Part shown: in pieces, positions 10,294-22,200 of the stretch
How positions within the stretch are numbered: the first letter of the stretch is position 1
How the letters are laid out: each line of letters opens with the position of its first letter
Assembly (NCBI GenBank): GCA_007026445.1
Contig: VDMD01000036.1
Location: 124,001 to 188,000 of the forward strand
Reading direction: 5' to 3'
DNA length: 64,000 nucleotides
Source: Schizophyllum amplum
Lineage: Eukaryota; Basidiomycota; Agaricomycetes; Agaricales; Schizophyllaceae
Notes under the pieces: model-generated
The model's input: only the letters and a program-made list of their open reading frames with translations
Told to the model about the DNA's origin: nothing
The model's database searches: none
Made by a program: the position numbers and the translations under genes

Positions 10294-12898
10294 ATGGACG
10301 CGGATGTTCTGGAGGACGCCTCACGACTAGACGCGTCGGAGGACGCAGGACCCTCGCGCCCTCAGCGAACTCGCAAGGTGCGTCCTATGCTTGTTGAGAT
10401 CATTCATGTCTGACTGTTTGCGCAGCGCGATCGGCGTACGACGACGGCTGCGGATGAGGACGGCGTCAAAAACAAGGATGGTGTCAAGAACGAGGACGTC
10501 GGAGACGCCTTGCTTGCAGACGCACCCTGCGCGGCGAATGAAGACAGTTTAGCCCGTCTCGCAGCTGAGGACCTCGAAGACCACAAAACCCCGTTCTCTT
10601 TCGGAAGCGAAACCCCTGCTCCTGCCATAGCTCGGACGCCCGAAGTACCCGAGCTTTACCCCGGCAAAGTGAAGGCGGTGGAGTGTACGTCGGATACTTC
10701 CTCTAGCTGCCATTGCCCCTCAACTGCCACCGTTCATCTACTTGATATCGTTCATCCATTCGTCATTGTCTACTGCTTCTCATCCACCTTCGTTCTTCAC
10801 CACTCCCCTCGCTTCTCCATCTCCCTGCCCATCCTCACCTCTATCGTTCTTATTTCCTCGTCTGTCCTCGTCCTCTCCCTCTTCTTTTACGCTCCTTTCT
10901 CCACCACCTCGCCCCTGTTTTCCTCTGTGTTTTACGCCTTTCTTTACCTTTGCAAGTTCTTGGGTCCAGTACTTTCTCTCCAATGATTTAGCTAACGACC
11001 AACACAGACGAGATTCAAGAAATCAAGAATGATGATGATGATGATGATGATGAAGCAGGCGAAAACAAGGTTGAGTATGACCAGGTGAAACCCCGCGACA
11101 TGTACGTACGCCATCATATGTGTGGCATCCATACTCGCGATTTTATTTGTATCTCTCGCCAGCCCAAGCATCCTTCAGTGCCACTCCCAGTATTCCTCGT
11201 GCTTTACATATTCCTCGCGATGTCGAGTGTTTCTCGCCCTCATGAGTCTGATGTTCACCCGCTTACAAAGAGTTTTTGCAGCATCTTTGTAAAACCCGCA
11301 GACGGCGTACCTGAGTCAGAGCTCAGGCCCGCGGTCGCTAACGGCGACGACTCGGCCTCTGAGAGTGACGAGGATGAAAAGGAGCTAGAGCTCTCCCAGC
11401 GTGCATTGGCGCGGAGGGACGAATGGGAGCCTGACAAAATTGAGCATGAAGGCGTCGCCGCGCGGTTTATGGGGCCCGCGTACACCAGATCAGGCAACAG
11501 AAGCACCCGCACGCCGGAGGGGCCGCGACCACCGGGGGCAGTAGTGCAGCAATTCCATATCGTGCCGACGATGTTCCAGCAGGAAAATGCACTCAGGTAT
11601 GTCTCGGCTTGCGCTTCAAGTGTTTGTGGTCATTCCATGTTCGCCATGATTCTGCTATAGTCAGTACTGTGCCTCGTTTGCCGCGATGTGGATCTCACCG
11701 TCATGTCTCGTTCCTTGCTGTGTCTTCAAAATACCGTTTGCTCACCCGTATATCTTCGCAGGGTCGTCCGCTACCCGGAGCACATCAACGTGCAAGAGAC
11801 AGAGATCATTGTTGCCAAGCAGGTTCACCGTGAGTGCGCGTTTCCTGCGTTCCGAGCCGCAAACTGAAATGGGACCGTATAGGCAAGGTCTGCCGCGTTG
11901 CTGTCCAGACCGAGTACGGAGGTCTGGTCGTCAAGCAGAACCATGACGGAAAACAAGTCCCCTGCATGGCGCCCATGGACTTCAACGACCTCTGGGCCCG
12001 ATACTCCGTCCCGGACAAGAACACCGATATCGTCAGTCGTCCAACAGCTTTGTACTTTTATCATCGGTCTTTCCCTCCCTTCCTGAGGCTCTTTGTCTTT
12101 ATATGGCTCGTCGTCTTTCCATTGATCGTGGTCCCCCTCCTGTCCTCTTCTATATCGCACTGTCTTCCTGCCTCTTCTAACCTGTGCATCTCAGACCCTC
12201 GACCTCATCTGCACCGGTGGTCCGCAATGCAATCAACTTTGGGACCCCAGCAACTGGGGCCAAATCCGCTGGTGCCGGCCCTGCGAAAAGTGGTTCCACG
12301 CCAGATGCCTCACACACCGAGTCGACGTCGCCGCGCTCGAGACGCTCCTCGACGTCTGGGGCCAGGGGTATCTGAAGTATCTCCTGCCGGCACGCCGGCC
12401 TCACTTCGCGAGGGAGGACACGCCTCGGATGCCTTTCGGATGGCAGTTCGATCCATTTAACTGAATTACAAGCCTGCAGGTCTGGCCAAGCTGAACCGTG
12501 CCAACGACATGTCGGGTTGGATAGCCGAGGATGTCCACGATGAGTACAGGCTGTACCCAATGCCAAAGACGACGTGGGCAGAGGTGGCGGCGCTGCCGAT
12601 TCGCCGGAGGACGTTTCCGGGGGAGGCGCCGGAGACCATCGAGGTGCTGATCCAGCACGCGATCGAGCAGGTGGAGGCGGGCAAGGGAGCGGAGCAAGTC
12701 CCTGATGTGGGCAAGCGGGTTCCGGCCCCGGGCAAGCGTCGTGGCACGGGCAACGCGTGCGGTTGGTTGCGCGATATCTGCCCTGAGGCGGGTCTGCGTC
12801 CGGCCAAGGTCATCCTCAACAAAAACCTTCGCCAGCTGAGGAACACGGATGGGCCACGACGATTCCTGTGCCCGAACTGCAAAGCGCAGATCCTGTGA
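10294..12898 (+). CDS. PHD-like zinc-finger protein with an internal stop
   Basis: Seven exons splice in consistent phase: 10294-10377, 10426-10684, 11008-11101, 11282-11596, 11762-11829, 11883-12031 and 12195-12464. They give 412 residues to a TGA at 12462. The N-terminal 150 residues are acidic and include a run of seven Asp from GAT repeats at 11035. The C-terminal exon has a PHD-like pattern: CTGGPQC, then WCRPCEKWFHARC, giving Cys pairs plus His-x2-Cys. After the stop, a frame shifted by two bases continues from about 12467 (YKPAGLAKLNRA) to 12898 and ends in FLCPNC. That is exactly the last Cys-x2-Cys pair a PHD finger needs, so the natural protein was probably longer. The segment RVAVQTEYGGLVV before the finger could belong to a BAH-type chromatin-reader domain, but this is unverified. 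Either the gene is recently broken, or an unrecognised intron or sequence error lies near 12460. A nuclear chromatin role is inferred from the finger only. Confidence 0.6.
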
Positions 12899-13101
12899 AT
12901 GGCGAGTCGGTCTATTTTGTATTGTCTCGACTTTTGTGCTTCGTCTACCATGCGCTTCCTTCCGGTGCTCCGTTCACCTTTTTGTGGCCAAATTGTCATC
13001 GGTGTCTTGCTTTCCTTGATCGTCGCACAGTACCTGCTCAGTTACGTATTTATCCTGCTTGTTTGATCTTGCTGTTGTGTAGAATGTCAACTTTTGAATT
13101 C

Positions 13102-13371
13102 TCAACAGTTGGGCGCCATGAGTTCCAGAAGGTACTGTAGGGTTTGCAGATACCTCATCACTACGAAGACGGAGTACGAGGTGGGATGCCATCGCAATTT
13201 TGGCAGCTTGAAGGGATCGATGGCCAGCTCAGGAAGGCCGCGGTCCTCGCGGCGTAATATCTCCTTGATCTGGGAGATGTACCGCTGCCTGGCCGGAGGG
13301 TCGTCAAGTAGACCAAAGCCATCCTTCAGAGCTACCACAGGAGGTCTTAGGTTTTTGAGCGGCGCGGCCAT
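13102..13371 (-). pseudogene. N-terminal fragment of a MYND-family gene
   Basis: Read on the minus strand from 13371, the frame MAAPLKNLRPPVVALKDG is a close copy of the start of the intact MYND gene at 38036. Similarity extends through RQRYISQIKEILR and DPFKLP to about YLLEL, then stops at about 13105. The remaining 500 or more residues, including the MYND finger, are missing. The break marks one edge of the inverted segmental duplication described in the findings. The fragment lies head to head with the F-box/LRR gene at 13530, as in the other copy. Confidence 0.85.
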
Positions 13372-13529
13372 TGTTCCGTTGGCAGCGAGGTATATGTGGC
13401 GGGAGGCATTGGGCAAGGCAATTCAGTTGCTCGGCGCCCGCCGCTTGCACGTGCAGGTAGTAACGTGCAACGAACCTTTGTGTGCTGACCCTTTTTGGAC
13501 ACGACCTCCATCTCTTTGCTCGAGCGGTC
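13372..13529. promoter_or_regulatory. Divergent promoter region, duplicate A
   Basis: This gap separates the MYND fragment (leftward) from the F-box/LRR gene (rightward). The same head-to-head layout is kept in the other duplicate at 37800-38035, so it probably carried a shared bidirectional promoter. No TATA box is evident. The exact right edge depends on whether the F-box/LRR gene starts at 13530 or 13623. Confidence 0.4.
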
Positions 13530-15369
13530 ATGGCTAAACGTCTTTCTCGTCTAATGCTGGCCCCTTCCGAGTCGGAGTTCTTTTATGGAGAGCCACCCGT
13601 CGGTAAGGCGACTTCACCAACGATGATCGGTCCACTCGATATCCCGGAAATCCTCAGTATCATATTCGACTATCTGGCTCCCCTCTCGGTGCATAAGCTC
13701 GTCAACCTCGACCTTTCAGCATTCAATCTTCAGCTCAAGACACTGTATAACCTTGCGCTGGTGTCTCGCTTCTGGAATGCGCTCGCCACACCGTTGCTGT
13801 GGCATGCCCTTTTCGAGCCGCATGATCTATGGCGTCTCCTTCCCGTCGATGCGTGGCAGATGGTGCCAACAATTACCAATCTTCAAACTCTGGTAAGATT
13901 GTCTGAGCAGACTGTCTGATATCGCGCTCACGAAATGTCTGACATCGCGCTCACGAAAATCACAGGTCTTCACCCGTCCGCTGTGCGACGCAGACTGGAC
14001 GCACGCTATCAAGGTCTCTCGTTATGTGAAATACTACGCGTATTTCTCGGACAACGTATATCCCGACATGAAGCAAGAGACTATCCTCGCATCACCACCC
14101 CCCTTCCCGCTCCTGCCATCTCTGACGAGCTTGACCTTCGTGTCATTGGGCCTTCCCTCTGACATAGCTATGCTCCACACTCTCCTCTCGCCATCCGTGC
14201 GCACGCTGACCTTGCGCGAGAGGAACGGTAATCTCCTCGACAACATGGACCGGATCTTGCAGCGCTGCCCGAATCTTGAAACGCTGGCAATAAACAGCAT
14301 CTCCCCCATACTCGAACGGCCGCGGATCCTCGCTTGCTGCAAGGCGCTCGCGGGCCTCCGCTCCTCACGTCTGCGTCGCTGGATCTTCGATTTATGGATC
14401 GAGGAGTGATTTTCGTGGTCTCATCTCTGGGATACATCGACACGCTCACGGATCTCGCGCTCTACGGCTGGCCACATCAGACTGAACTCGGGCCTGGAGT
14501 ATACATGTTCGAAGTGCCCGTCTTTGTACCTCCTACACGCCGTGGTAGGTTACGGATATTTCCCGCCCTGCGCAACCTCCGCTTCCATCACGTTCTCATT
14601 GCATTTGTGTGCGCGTTCATGGAGTCGTGGGGCGGCGCGCGTCTCATCCAGACGTTTACCTTCGAAGACCCGTACCGCACAGCGACTCCGGACGCGTTGA
14701 TGACGCTCATGAAATGCATTGGCTCGCACTGCGCTCCCAAGACGCTATCTACCCTGCATATCTCGCTCGCTCTCCACATGCGACTCGACTGGTGTATGCA
14801 TCTCGATCATCTACGACCGCTCTCCGCGCACCGTGCGCTGACGAGCGTTGAGATGGCGGCTTTGGCGGCGTCAAGTCTTGGCGACGATGAGCTTGCCACG
14901 CTGGCGGGCTGGTGGCCGAAGCTCGAGAGGCTGCACCTGTCGAACGTTCTGGGCGCCATCTGCTCGTGGCGTACGCTGGTCGCGCTTCCTGAGAATTGTC
15001 CAGGGCTGGTGGAGCTTGGAATCTCTGTGGACATGTGTTGCTTCGTTGCCGGTACTGGCGGAGACGTATCGTCTGTCAGCGTCAACAGCGACGGGCCCTC
15101 TGAGACATATGTTGCCTTGAAGGCTCCTGCATTGGCGCACGCACTCCGATGGCTTCGTGTCAGTCGAGGTTGTGCGTTTGACCCGGTCCCCGCGCAGCCT
15201 TTCTATCGGCGCTGTTCCCGCAGTTGACGCAAATTGATTATGTGGGGCAATTTCCAGGCTTCGAAGTAGCTCTGTTAGGGGACGAGACGGGAATTGCTTG
15301 GGAGGAGGTTATGAGGATTATGAGGGATGGTGGGCAGGCGAGGCTAGAGAAGGGTGGCGTGCATATTTA
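13530..15369 (+). pseudogene. F-box/leucine-rich-repeat-like gene, duplicate A, frameshifted
   Basis: The frame opens at 13530 (MAKRLSRLML), with a second candidate start at 13623 (MIGPLDIPEIL). The second is favoured because the other duplicate keeps only that ATG. An N-terminal F-box is clear (DIPEILSIIFDYL, LVSRFWNALATPLLW), as in the large Agaricomycete F-box/LRR family. After an intron from about 13892 to 13967 the body consists of leucine-rich segments (LPSLTSLTFVSLGL, LVRTLTL-like, CPNLETLAI, WPKLERLHLSNVL). Two frame changes break it. One is near 14364, in a CTCCTC run, where the other copy reads SLRSLTCATLDLR without interruption. The other is near 15190, after which the true C-terminus (FLSALFPQLTQIDY to TAG at 15367) lies in another frame. 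The best interpretation is a pseudogene, or one with two assembly errors. Confidence 0.7.
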
Positions 15370-15664
15370 GATACCATGAGAAATGAGGTTTGTATACTGG
15401 GGAAGGTGATTGTGTTCGTGACATTGAGTTGGGACCCAGTGTACAGTAGTGTACCGTAGTATGAGATGCGCGTCAGCCTGAGAACATACCCGATGCGGAG
15501 GCTTACACCCCACTCCTGGTATACGTTACCCAGATCGTGTCTTCCCGACAGTGACAGTGCAAGGTCCTGGTCAACTGGGACTCTGACGCGCCTGATAATC
15601 ACGTGATGGCGCGATGATCGCGTCTTCGACAGCATCGCGCCCCTTGTTCTCTTCCATCACGACC

Positions 15665-18050
15665 ATGGCCAGAAAGTCGCGGCAGCCCCGCGACGACGAT
15701 CAAGAATTCATTGACTCTGAAGATGATACCGCGGCAGAGGAAGGCAGGCCGAAGCCTTCAAAGCGCCGCAAGACTTCGCGCAGCGACAAGCGCACGCGGG
15801 GGACGCGGTCCAGAAAGAGACTAACCGCACTCTTCGACTTCCCCCTGGACGTCGTATATGAGGTGCGTGCCGGAAGCCCTGGCTGTGATATTTTGCTGAT
15901 GCAGCCGCAGATCTTCAGTCATCTCCATCCTGCTCATCTCCTCAACATCTCACGAACGAACAAGGCGTTGCGCGGGACCCTCATGCAGAAGAGCGCGCGA
16001 GGAGTCTGGCGCCTCAGCTTTGAAGGCGTGGAAGACCTTCCCCCGGTTCCCGACGATCTCAACGAGCCGCAATATGCGCGTCTGTTGTTCGACAAGTCAT
16101 GTATGGTGCGTGTATGCGCTTCCATCTCTTCATACAGCTAGGGCTGACGCTATGCCTGTATAGTTTTGCCTGGCACCCAACACGTCTACTGTCGCCTGGG
16201 CGCGCGTCTGCGATGCTGCAAACGATGCCTCGAAAGCCAGTCCGTCCTATCCCTTCGTCTGTACCGCACGTCGCGCTCACGACCGCGCCTTTAGATTCTT
16301 ATCGGAGGGACAAATACCGAATATCGCAGCGCTCTCGCGCTATAACCGGCATTTCACGGACGTGCTGCCTACCTTCAAGGTCACAGGTGCGCTGAGTTGA
16401 TTGGTATGACTCGTGCGGTGCTAAGATGCACATTGACAGATCGTCGCGGTGATGAGTTTAGCATGTATGCTGGGCCCAAATCGCGCCTTCATCAAAGAAT
16501 ACAAGAAAGTGTGGTGACCCGGAGAGGTCCGTGGAGTTCATCGAGAACACGATGCGCTGCGCTTTCCGGAAGGAAGAGGTCAGTCATGCGTATCACTCCG
16601 TCTCGCAAGGTCATTTGCTTACTTCAGTCCAAGCACGGGAGGCTCTGGAAGAATGGGACGCGATGCGGCAGGAAATGCGGTCCGCGGAGCTTATCGACAT
16701 CTGTCGAAACCGCAAGGAAGCGTGCGTCATTACTCTTGTACGTTTCCGTCGCTGATGCGTATATTGGTAGCATATATGCTAAGCTGCGTGACCTGGGATG
16801 GGATGAGGAAATCAAGAAGTCGATCTTCGAGCTTGAGTACCATCCCCTGATCAGCAAGCGCCAACCCTTGACCGAGCGGGGTATGCGGTTGATCTGTAAA
16901 CCGGCTTCAAATATTTACGCCGCGATCACAGGATGGAAGAAGATTCAGCACGACGTCGTCGGTTACATCACCACTCTGCGGGACGAACGGCTTCGATTGG
17001 AACGGCTCGCTAAGAACAAGATGCGCTACAAAGGGTTCTCGGACGCGTACGACGATTACCTCGCCTCTCAGCCGCCCGAGGCTGTCTTTCCTACCGTGGG
17101 CAACCTCGTCACGCTCGACCATGTCCGTATCGCTATCGAGGAGACGCCCATCGACGTCGAGATAACGGAGGAAACCTACCGCAAGCTAGTCCACGAGATC
17201 CCGAAGTCGTTCTACACGGAATGGCGCGAGAAGGCTGACGCCCAGCTCCTCGCGAAGATGACAAAGGCGCTCGGTGGTCCGATCAACAAGTCGGACCTCT
17301 ACCTCGCGTCCACGTTCTTCAAAAACCACATGACCCCCAGTATCAACCCACGACACACGAGGCCGTACCCAGACATCCTCGCTGACCCTCTTGTCGGTGT
17401 CGGCGATCCATATGGCGCCGAGGTGCACTTGCGCACGGGATACTGGCCATGGTTGGCGACGTGGATCAGTTTTGGTCCGGCGTTACAGGCTACTGCGCGC
17501 GACTTCATCGTTAGGGCGGATGCGGACCCGGACACAGCGACGCATAAGGATATGCTTCTCAAGGACCCTTGGTTCATCCACAAGAAGCCGGCTCGAGAGA
17601 AGTCGATACTGATGCGCTGGCCGAACGTGGTACGCATCGCTTTTTCCCTTCAGTTTCTTCGGATACTGAGGCGTTTGTTGCTTAGGTGAATCATGTGACG
17701 ATGTCGGCCAGCGATTTGTTTGAACGTTGGCCTGAGGAGAGGGCTGCTGTAACTCGTCGGGACCTTACGACTCTTTCCTGGCAGCCGTATATCGCCGATG
17801 AGCTCGTGCTCTGCACCCATTGTCCCGCGCATTTCCGGCGGAGCGACAAGTTGTACGAGCATCTGACCGACGTGTGAGCTGTACCCGCTTTTTGTATCGT
17901 CGCCTGTCTTGCTGAGAGAATCCCAGACATGACAAGGTCAGGATTACCTGCAAAGACTTCGCGTTTAGGTGTGGTGGCACGATGTATCCACAGCGGATCA
18001 CGATGCCTAGCCATGGAGTCGTGACCAAAGGCATGCTGCGTATTGAGTGA
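15665..18050 (+). pseudogene. F-box/C2H2-finger gene, duplicate A, frameshifted
   Basis: This is the inverted duplicate of the intact gene at 32812-35204. It starts MARKSRQPRDDDQEF, carries the same F-box (LTALFDFPLDVVYE | IFSHLHPAHLLNISRTNK), core and C2H2 finger (CTHC...H...H), and ends MLRIE then TGA at 18048. Base-by-base comparison with the intact copy shows one base missing near 16202 (TGGGC-GCGCG, in the zinc motif exon). Further length changes occur near 16470, 16487 and 16513 in the exon encoding DEFSMYA. The large exon from about 16930 to 17628 is open throughout. The number of breaks makes it a pseudogene unless the assembly is poor here. Confidence 0.75.
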
Positions 18051-18257
18051 GATGGTGATGAAGGCGTTCGTGTACCATATTTATGCATTCGAACTACATC
18101 ACATTGATCGTATCTAAGTCTCGGAGGCTAGCGAATTCGTCGCCCGAGTCAGCGAATACATGCTGTATCGCTGGACGTGTCAAAGGAGAACAAAGAAATC
18201 GACGATAGCCGGACCGCGACATGCCGCAGTGCAAGACGCGCAAATGGCGGTTTGGTC

Positions 18258-18440
18258 AGAGCATCGCGCGCCTTGTTCTCCTCCACCACCTTCATGGCCA
18301 GAAAGGTCGCGGATAATGACAATGTCGACTGTGAATTCGAAGATGATGCTGCGAGAAGCTTCGAAGCGCCGCAAAACGTCGAGCTCGCGCAGCGATGGGC
18401 CCGCGCGAGGCGCGGTCGAGGAAGAGACCAAGTAGAGACG
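18258..18440 (+). pseudogene. Orphan 5' fragment of an F-box/C2H2 gene
   Basis: About 180 bp here repeat the 5' flank and first exon of the F-box/C2H2 family. Shared landmarks with 15,630-15,830 are CGCGCC followed by TTGTTCTC, the ATGGCCAGAAAG start, GAAGATGAT, and the GCGCCGCAA and CGCAGCGA motifs. The copy is diverged, with small indels, and stops before the F-box. It lies just beyond the 3' end of duplicate A in the same orientation, so it is probably the remains of a further tandem copy. Confidence 0.7.
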
Positions 18441-19245
18441 GACCTCCCGGCTCATATGATATTGTGATTGCCTCGGGCTCGAATTGCATCCATTTCCAGT
18501 TTTATAATCTTTGTAAGATCTGGAAAGAAGATATAGATACATCCGGACAAACAGTCCAGTACTACGACAGTCACAGCGTTGGGTATAGTAATACAGGTAC
18601 GCCAGAAAGGGATAACAGAGACAGAACAGAAAAGCAAAGCTAAAGATACAGATAGAAAGGATCATGAACAATATGCGTGCGAGGATATGGGCGTATGCGA
18701 GCGAAAGGAGTGGGTGCGCGATAATGACAAGGGACTACGATGACAAGGGACCAGGCAACGGATGGTTGAGAAAGACACTGAGAAGTAGGCGAGAAGCGTG
18801 CGTACAAGGGAAAGGAAGGAGGACGGACAGCCATCGCACGGGGCGAAGACGATTTGAGACAAGGGTCGAAGGCAGTTTGGCCGATCAGCTGCGAACACGC
18901 TACCGAAGGGCGTCCCCTTCGGCAGCGCTAAGTCAAAGGGCGTCCCCTTCGACTTCACCAGCTGTGCCGACCGCACCGACCTCGTTCCCATCACCCTCCT
19001 CGTCTTCCTTCGACGGCCTCCGTCCTCAATGACCTGCTCGACCTCGATGGCTTTACGCCCTCCAGCTCCTCACCGACTTCCTCGTCGCTGTCCTCGACAT
19101 ACTCGGAACTTCGTCGTCGTCCACCACCCCCTGCTTGTTGACCTCCTATTCGACCTCGCGCTGGTTCCACAATGGGCTCCTGGGCATTGATACGGCGGGC
19201 TCCCGTGCGGTGACCACAGTGGGAGCACGGGCGGCCGCGAGGACG
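18441..19245. other. Intergenic, no supported gene
   Basis: Mixed sequence with no motif-bearing frame. A GGGCGTCCCCTTCG 14-mer occurs twice, at about 18908 and 18938. The final part (19020-19245) has minus-strand frames that could extend the C-terminal end of the acidic-protein gene, but a TAA closes that gene's frame at 19246-19248. Confidence 0.4.
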
Positions 19246-22200
19246 GGTTACCGGGCGGTCTCAACAACGGGCTCCCGGACAGGCCTCCGGAGGATCTGCA
19301 CAGCGGGCTGTCTGGCGGTTTCTACGGCCGGCCTCCGGAGGATCTCCACGACTGGTCCCCGAGTCGTCTCCACCGCCGATTGCTGGGCGGTCGTGTGCGC
19401 TTCGGCTGACCACATGAGGGACTGCGTGGCTGAACCCGCCTGCGACTGGCCGGCCAACTCCGCCGCCGCCCGCTCCGCCTGCAGACGCGCCCGAAGGAGA
19501 CGACCCGGCTTTGGCTCGGTTGGCTTGCCTTTGCCGCGCCTCCCACGGCGCGTCCTCTTGATCTTCGGCCTCTCGAGCGTACTCTCTCTGTCCGAGCCAT
19601 CATCGTCGTCGGAGACACCCCCGTTATACAGAGAGTCGGCGAAGTCCCCATTATAGCTGGACTCGCCATCGTCGAGGCAGGTGCCGCCCTGGTCCGAGCT
19701 CCCGTCCGTGCGCGAGCCTCTGTCCGTGAGGGAGCCATCGTCTGAGCCTTTGTCCGTGAGCGATCCATCGTCCGTGTTCGATTCCAGGCCCTCATGCTGA
19801 GCATCGTCGACGCGAGGAGCATCATCAACGCGGGACGTATCAATAACGGGAGGGACGTCGGGAACGCGGGTGAGAATGTTGTAGGGGCTTGCGGTCGGCG
19901 ACACAGTGTGACCCGGTGCATAGACGTCCTGTCGCTGTGCAACTGCTTGTAGCGCGGGAGGCATGTACTTTGCATGTACGGCAGGGTTCGCAGATGTAGA
20001 TGCCGACGGGAGCGTGGGCGGAAGGGCCAGTGGAAGTGTAGACGAAGGCGCGGGCTGAGGAGTCGGTAGAGGCATGGACGGTGGCGTGGATGGGGCTATG
20101 GGTGCCTTCGAAGAAGAAACGACCACCGGAGCCGCTGACGGACTATCCACGGCAGACATCACAGCACGCGCCGACGGACGCGGCGCGCTCTGATGAGTTG
20201 TAGCGCGCACCGCACCGCTAAACATGGACCTCGTCGGAGGGCGCCTCTTGCTGTCACGGATTCAGAATTGCCCTGTGCTTCCGTTGGGCAGGTGGTTTCG
20301 CTACGAGCTTGTCAGTGTTTACCCATAGGTCTGTATCGCATTAAACTCACCTCACGTCCGACGCGGGCGCATATTGGGGCGCCGATGAGGCGGTCGAAGG
20401 CCCAGCGGTGCCCACGGATGGGGCTTTGTTCGGTATACGGGCCCTACGCGCAGCACGCGACGCAAGTGCCGCATCCCGAAGAGATAGCTGTCGTGCCGCA
20501 ATCTTGGCCTTATCGAAAGTCGCAGCCAGCCGACGAGGCGATGAGCCCGCGTAGAACGGCCAACCCTGCACAGCGTACTTCTCGTGCAGTTCGTCCGCGT
20601 CGTTAAGAGCTTCTCCGCTTCCGATGGACCGAGCGCCTCGATGAGCTTGTCGGCGACAACAACGTGGTACTCGGTGGGGATGTCGTTCTTGCAATCGAGT
20701 ACGACCTTGAAGGCACGGTCGAGTTCATTGAACTTCGCAACGAGCCCCTCCCGAACTTCGTCAATCGTGCGTGGGCGCGGTGGAGGCGCGATGGAGGTCG
20801 ACACTGTTTCCGAGGCAGATGTGAGAGGTGCAGGTGCAGGCGAGGGCGAAGGCGTGTCCCTGAGTTGAAGAGGCTTGGCTGATCTCGTCGGAACGGTCGA
20901 AAGTACAGCTCCTTGTTTATAAGATACAGCGGCTTCGCCCACCAATAGTCGGCGTATTGATTTTGACATCCTTGCCAAAGTAGGCAGCCTTGATGCGCGG
21001 CATGTCGTCCAGGAGCTCCTGTGCCCGGGACAGCGTGAGCTTGTCGATGAGCAGGCTGGCAATGACAGGATACACGTCGTCTGTAGTGAAGACACATTTT
21101 TGTAGTCTTTGTCCACCAGAAAGCGGACTGCGCCGTTGAGACCACCGATATACGCGACGATTTGGTGGTGGAGGGCGTCCCTTGCGCTCTGAGTGTCAAG
21201 GGCAGATGAGGGCATCGGGGAGGACGATGAATCGGTGGATAACGAGGACGAAACGGTGAGAGGAGTCACGGAGGTCGTGGTTGAAGCGACGACGGGATCC
21301 GTAGTTTCTTCAGAGGTGGTCGCCTTGGCCGCAACACCGAGCGCAGATTGGTTAAGGGCGGCTTTGCTGGCTGTGGGTCGGGGGTTCCGAGGATCCGCGG
21401 CCTTGTTCGCGGTAAGCAATGCTTCCGACCACCATTTATCCTCGTCGGCAAACACCCAGCGCACTTTGTCGAAGTAGAAGGCCTCGATGCGGGGCATGGC
21501 GTCCAGGAGTTCCTGAGCGCGCTCAGGGATGATGTCCGTGACGAGCAGACCGGCAATAACATCATGGGCTTCGTCTCCGTCAAGGATGTATGCCTCGTCC
21601 GCCATTTTGACCGTGCGCTTGAGTGCCTTGTTGAGTCGACCGATATATTGAGCGAGCTCGTGTTGAAGGGCAGCGGGATCGACAACGCCCTCAGTCGAGT
21701 TCGGCGGCTCTGCGAGACTATCAGAAGAAGAGTTGCCGAAGATGGGTAGCGGCGTACCTGAGTCGAGCTTCGTCTCCGCGAGAGCAGCAGCGACCTCATG
21801 CCTAGTAGAGGTAGTATCCGCGTCTGCCAAGCACTCATCAGCTATAAGCGCATAAGTAAACACGTGTACACGCACCTTTCGAAGCCAAATCAATGTCCGG
21901 AGTGCTCTCCCCATCCGCAGCGCGAGACGTGTCCTGATCCCCGGAGCACTCGGGGTACGTCTCGTTGGTGCGCTGCGGTGGCTCGGTGGTATCCGCAAGA
22001 ATGGTGTCACGGAGGTCTTTTGCGGTGAGGGTCGCAGGCGCCACCGTGGCGCTCACGCCCATGTCCGAGCCTTGGAGATCCGAGTCGTCCGCGCCATCTG
22101 AGGGGTTGATAAGCGACACACGACGAAAAAGAGACCTGCGAGCATACCATGCGCGTCCAACTCGTTAAGCGGTTCCCGCTCCTCCTTAAACACCTTCGGG

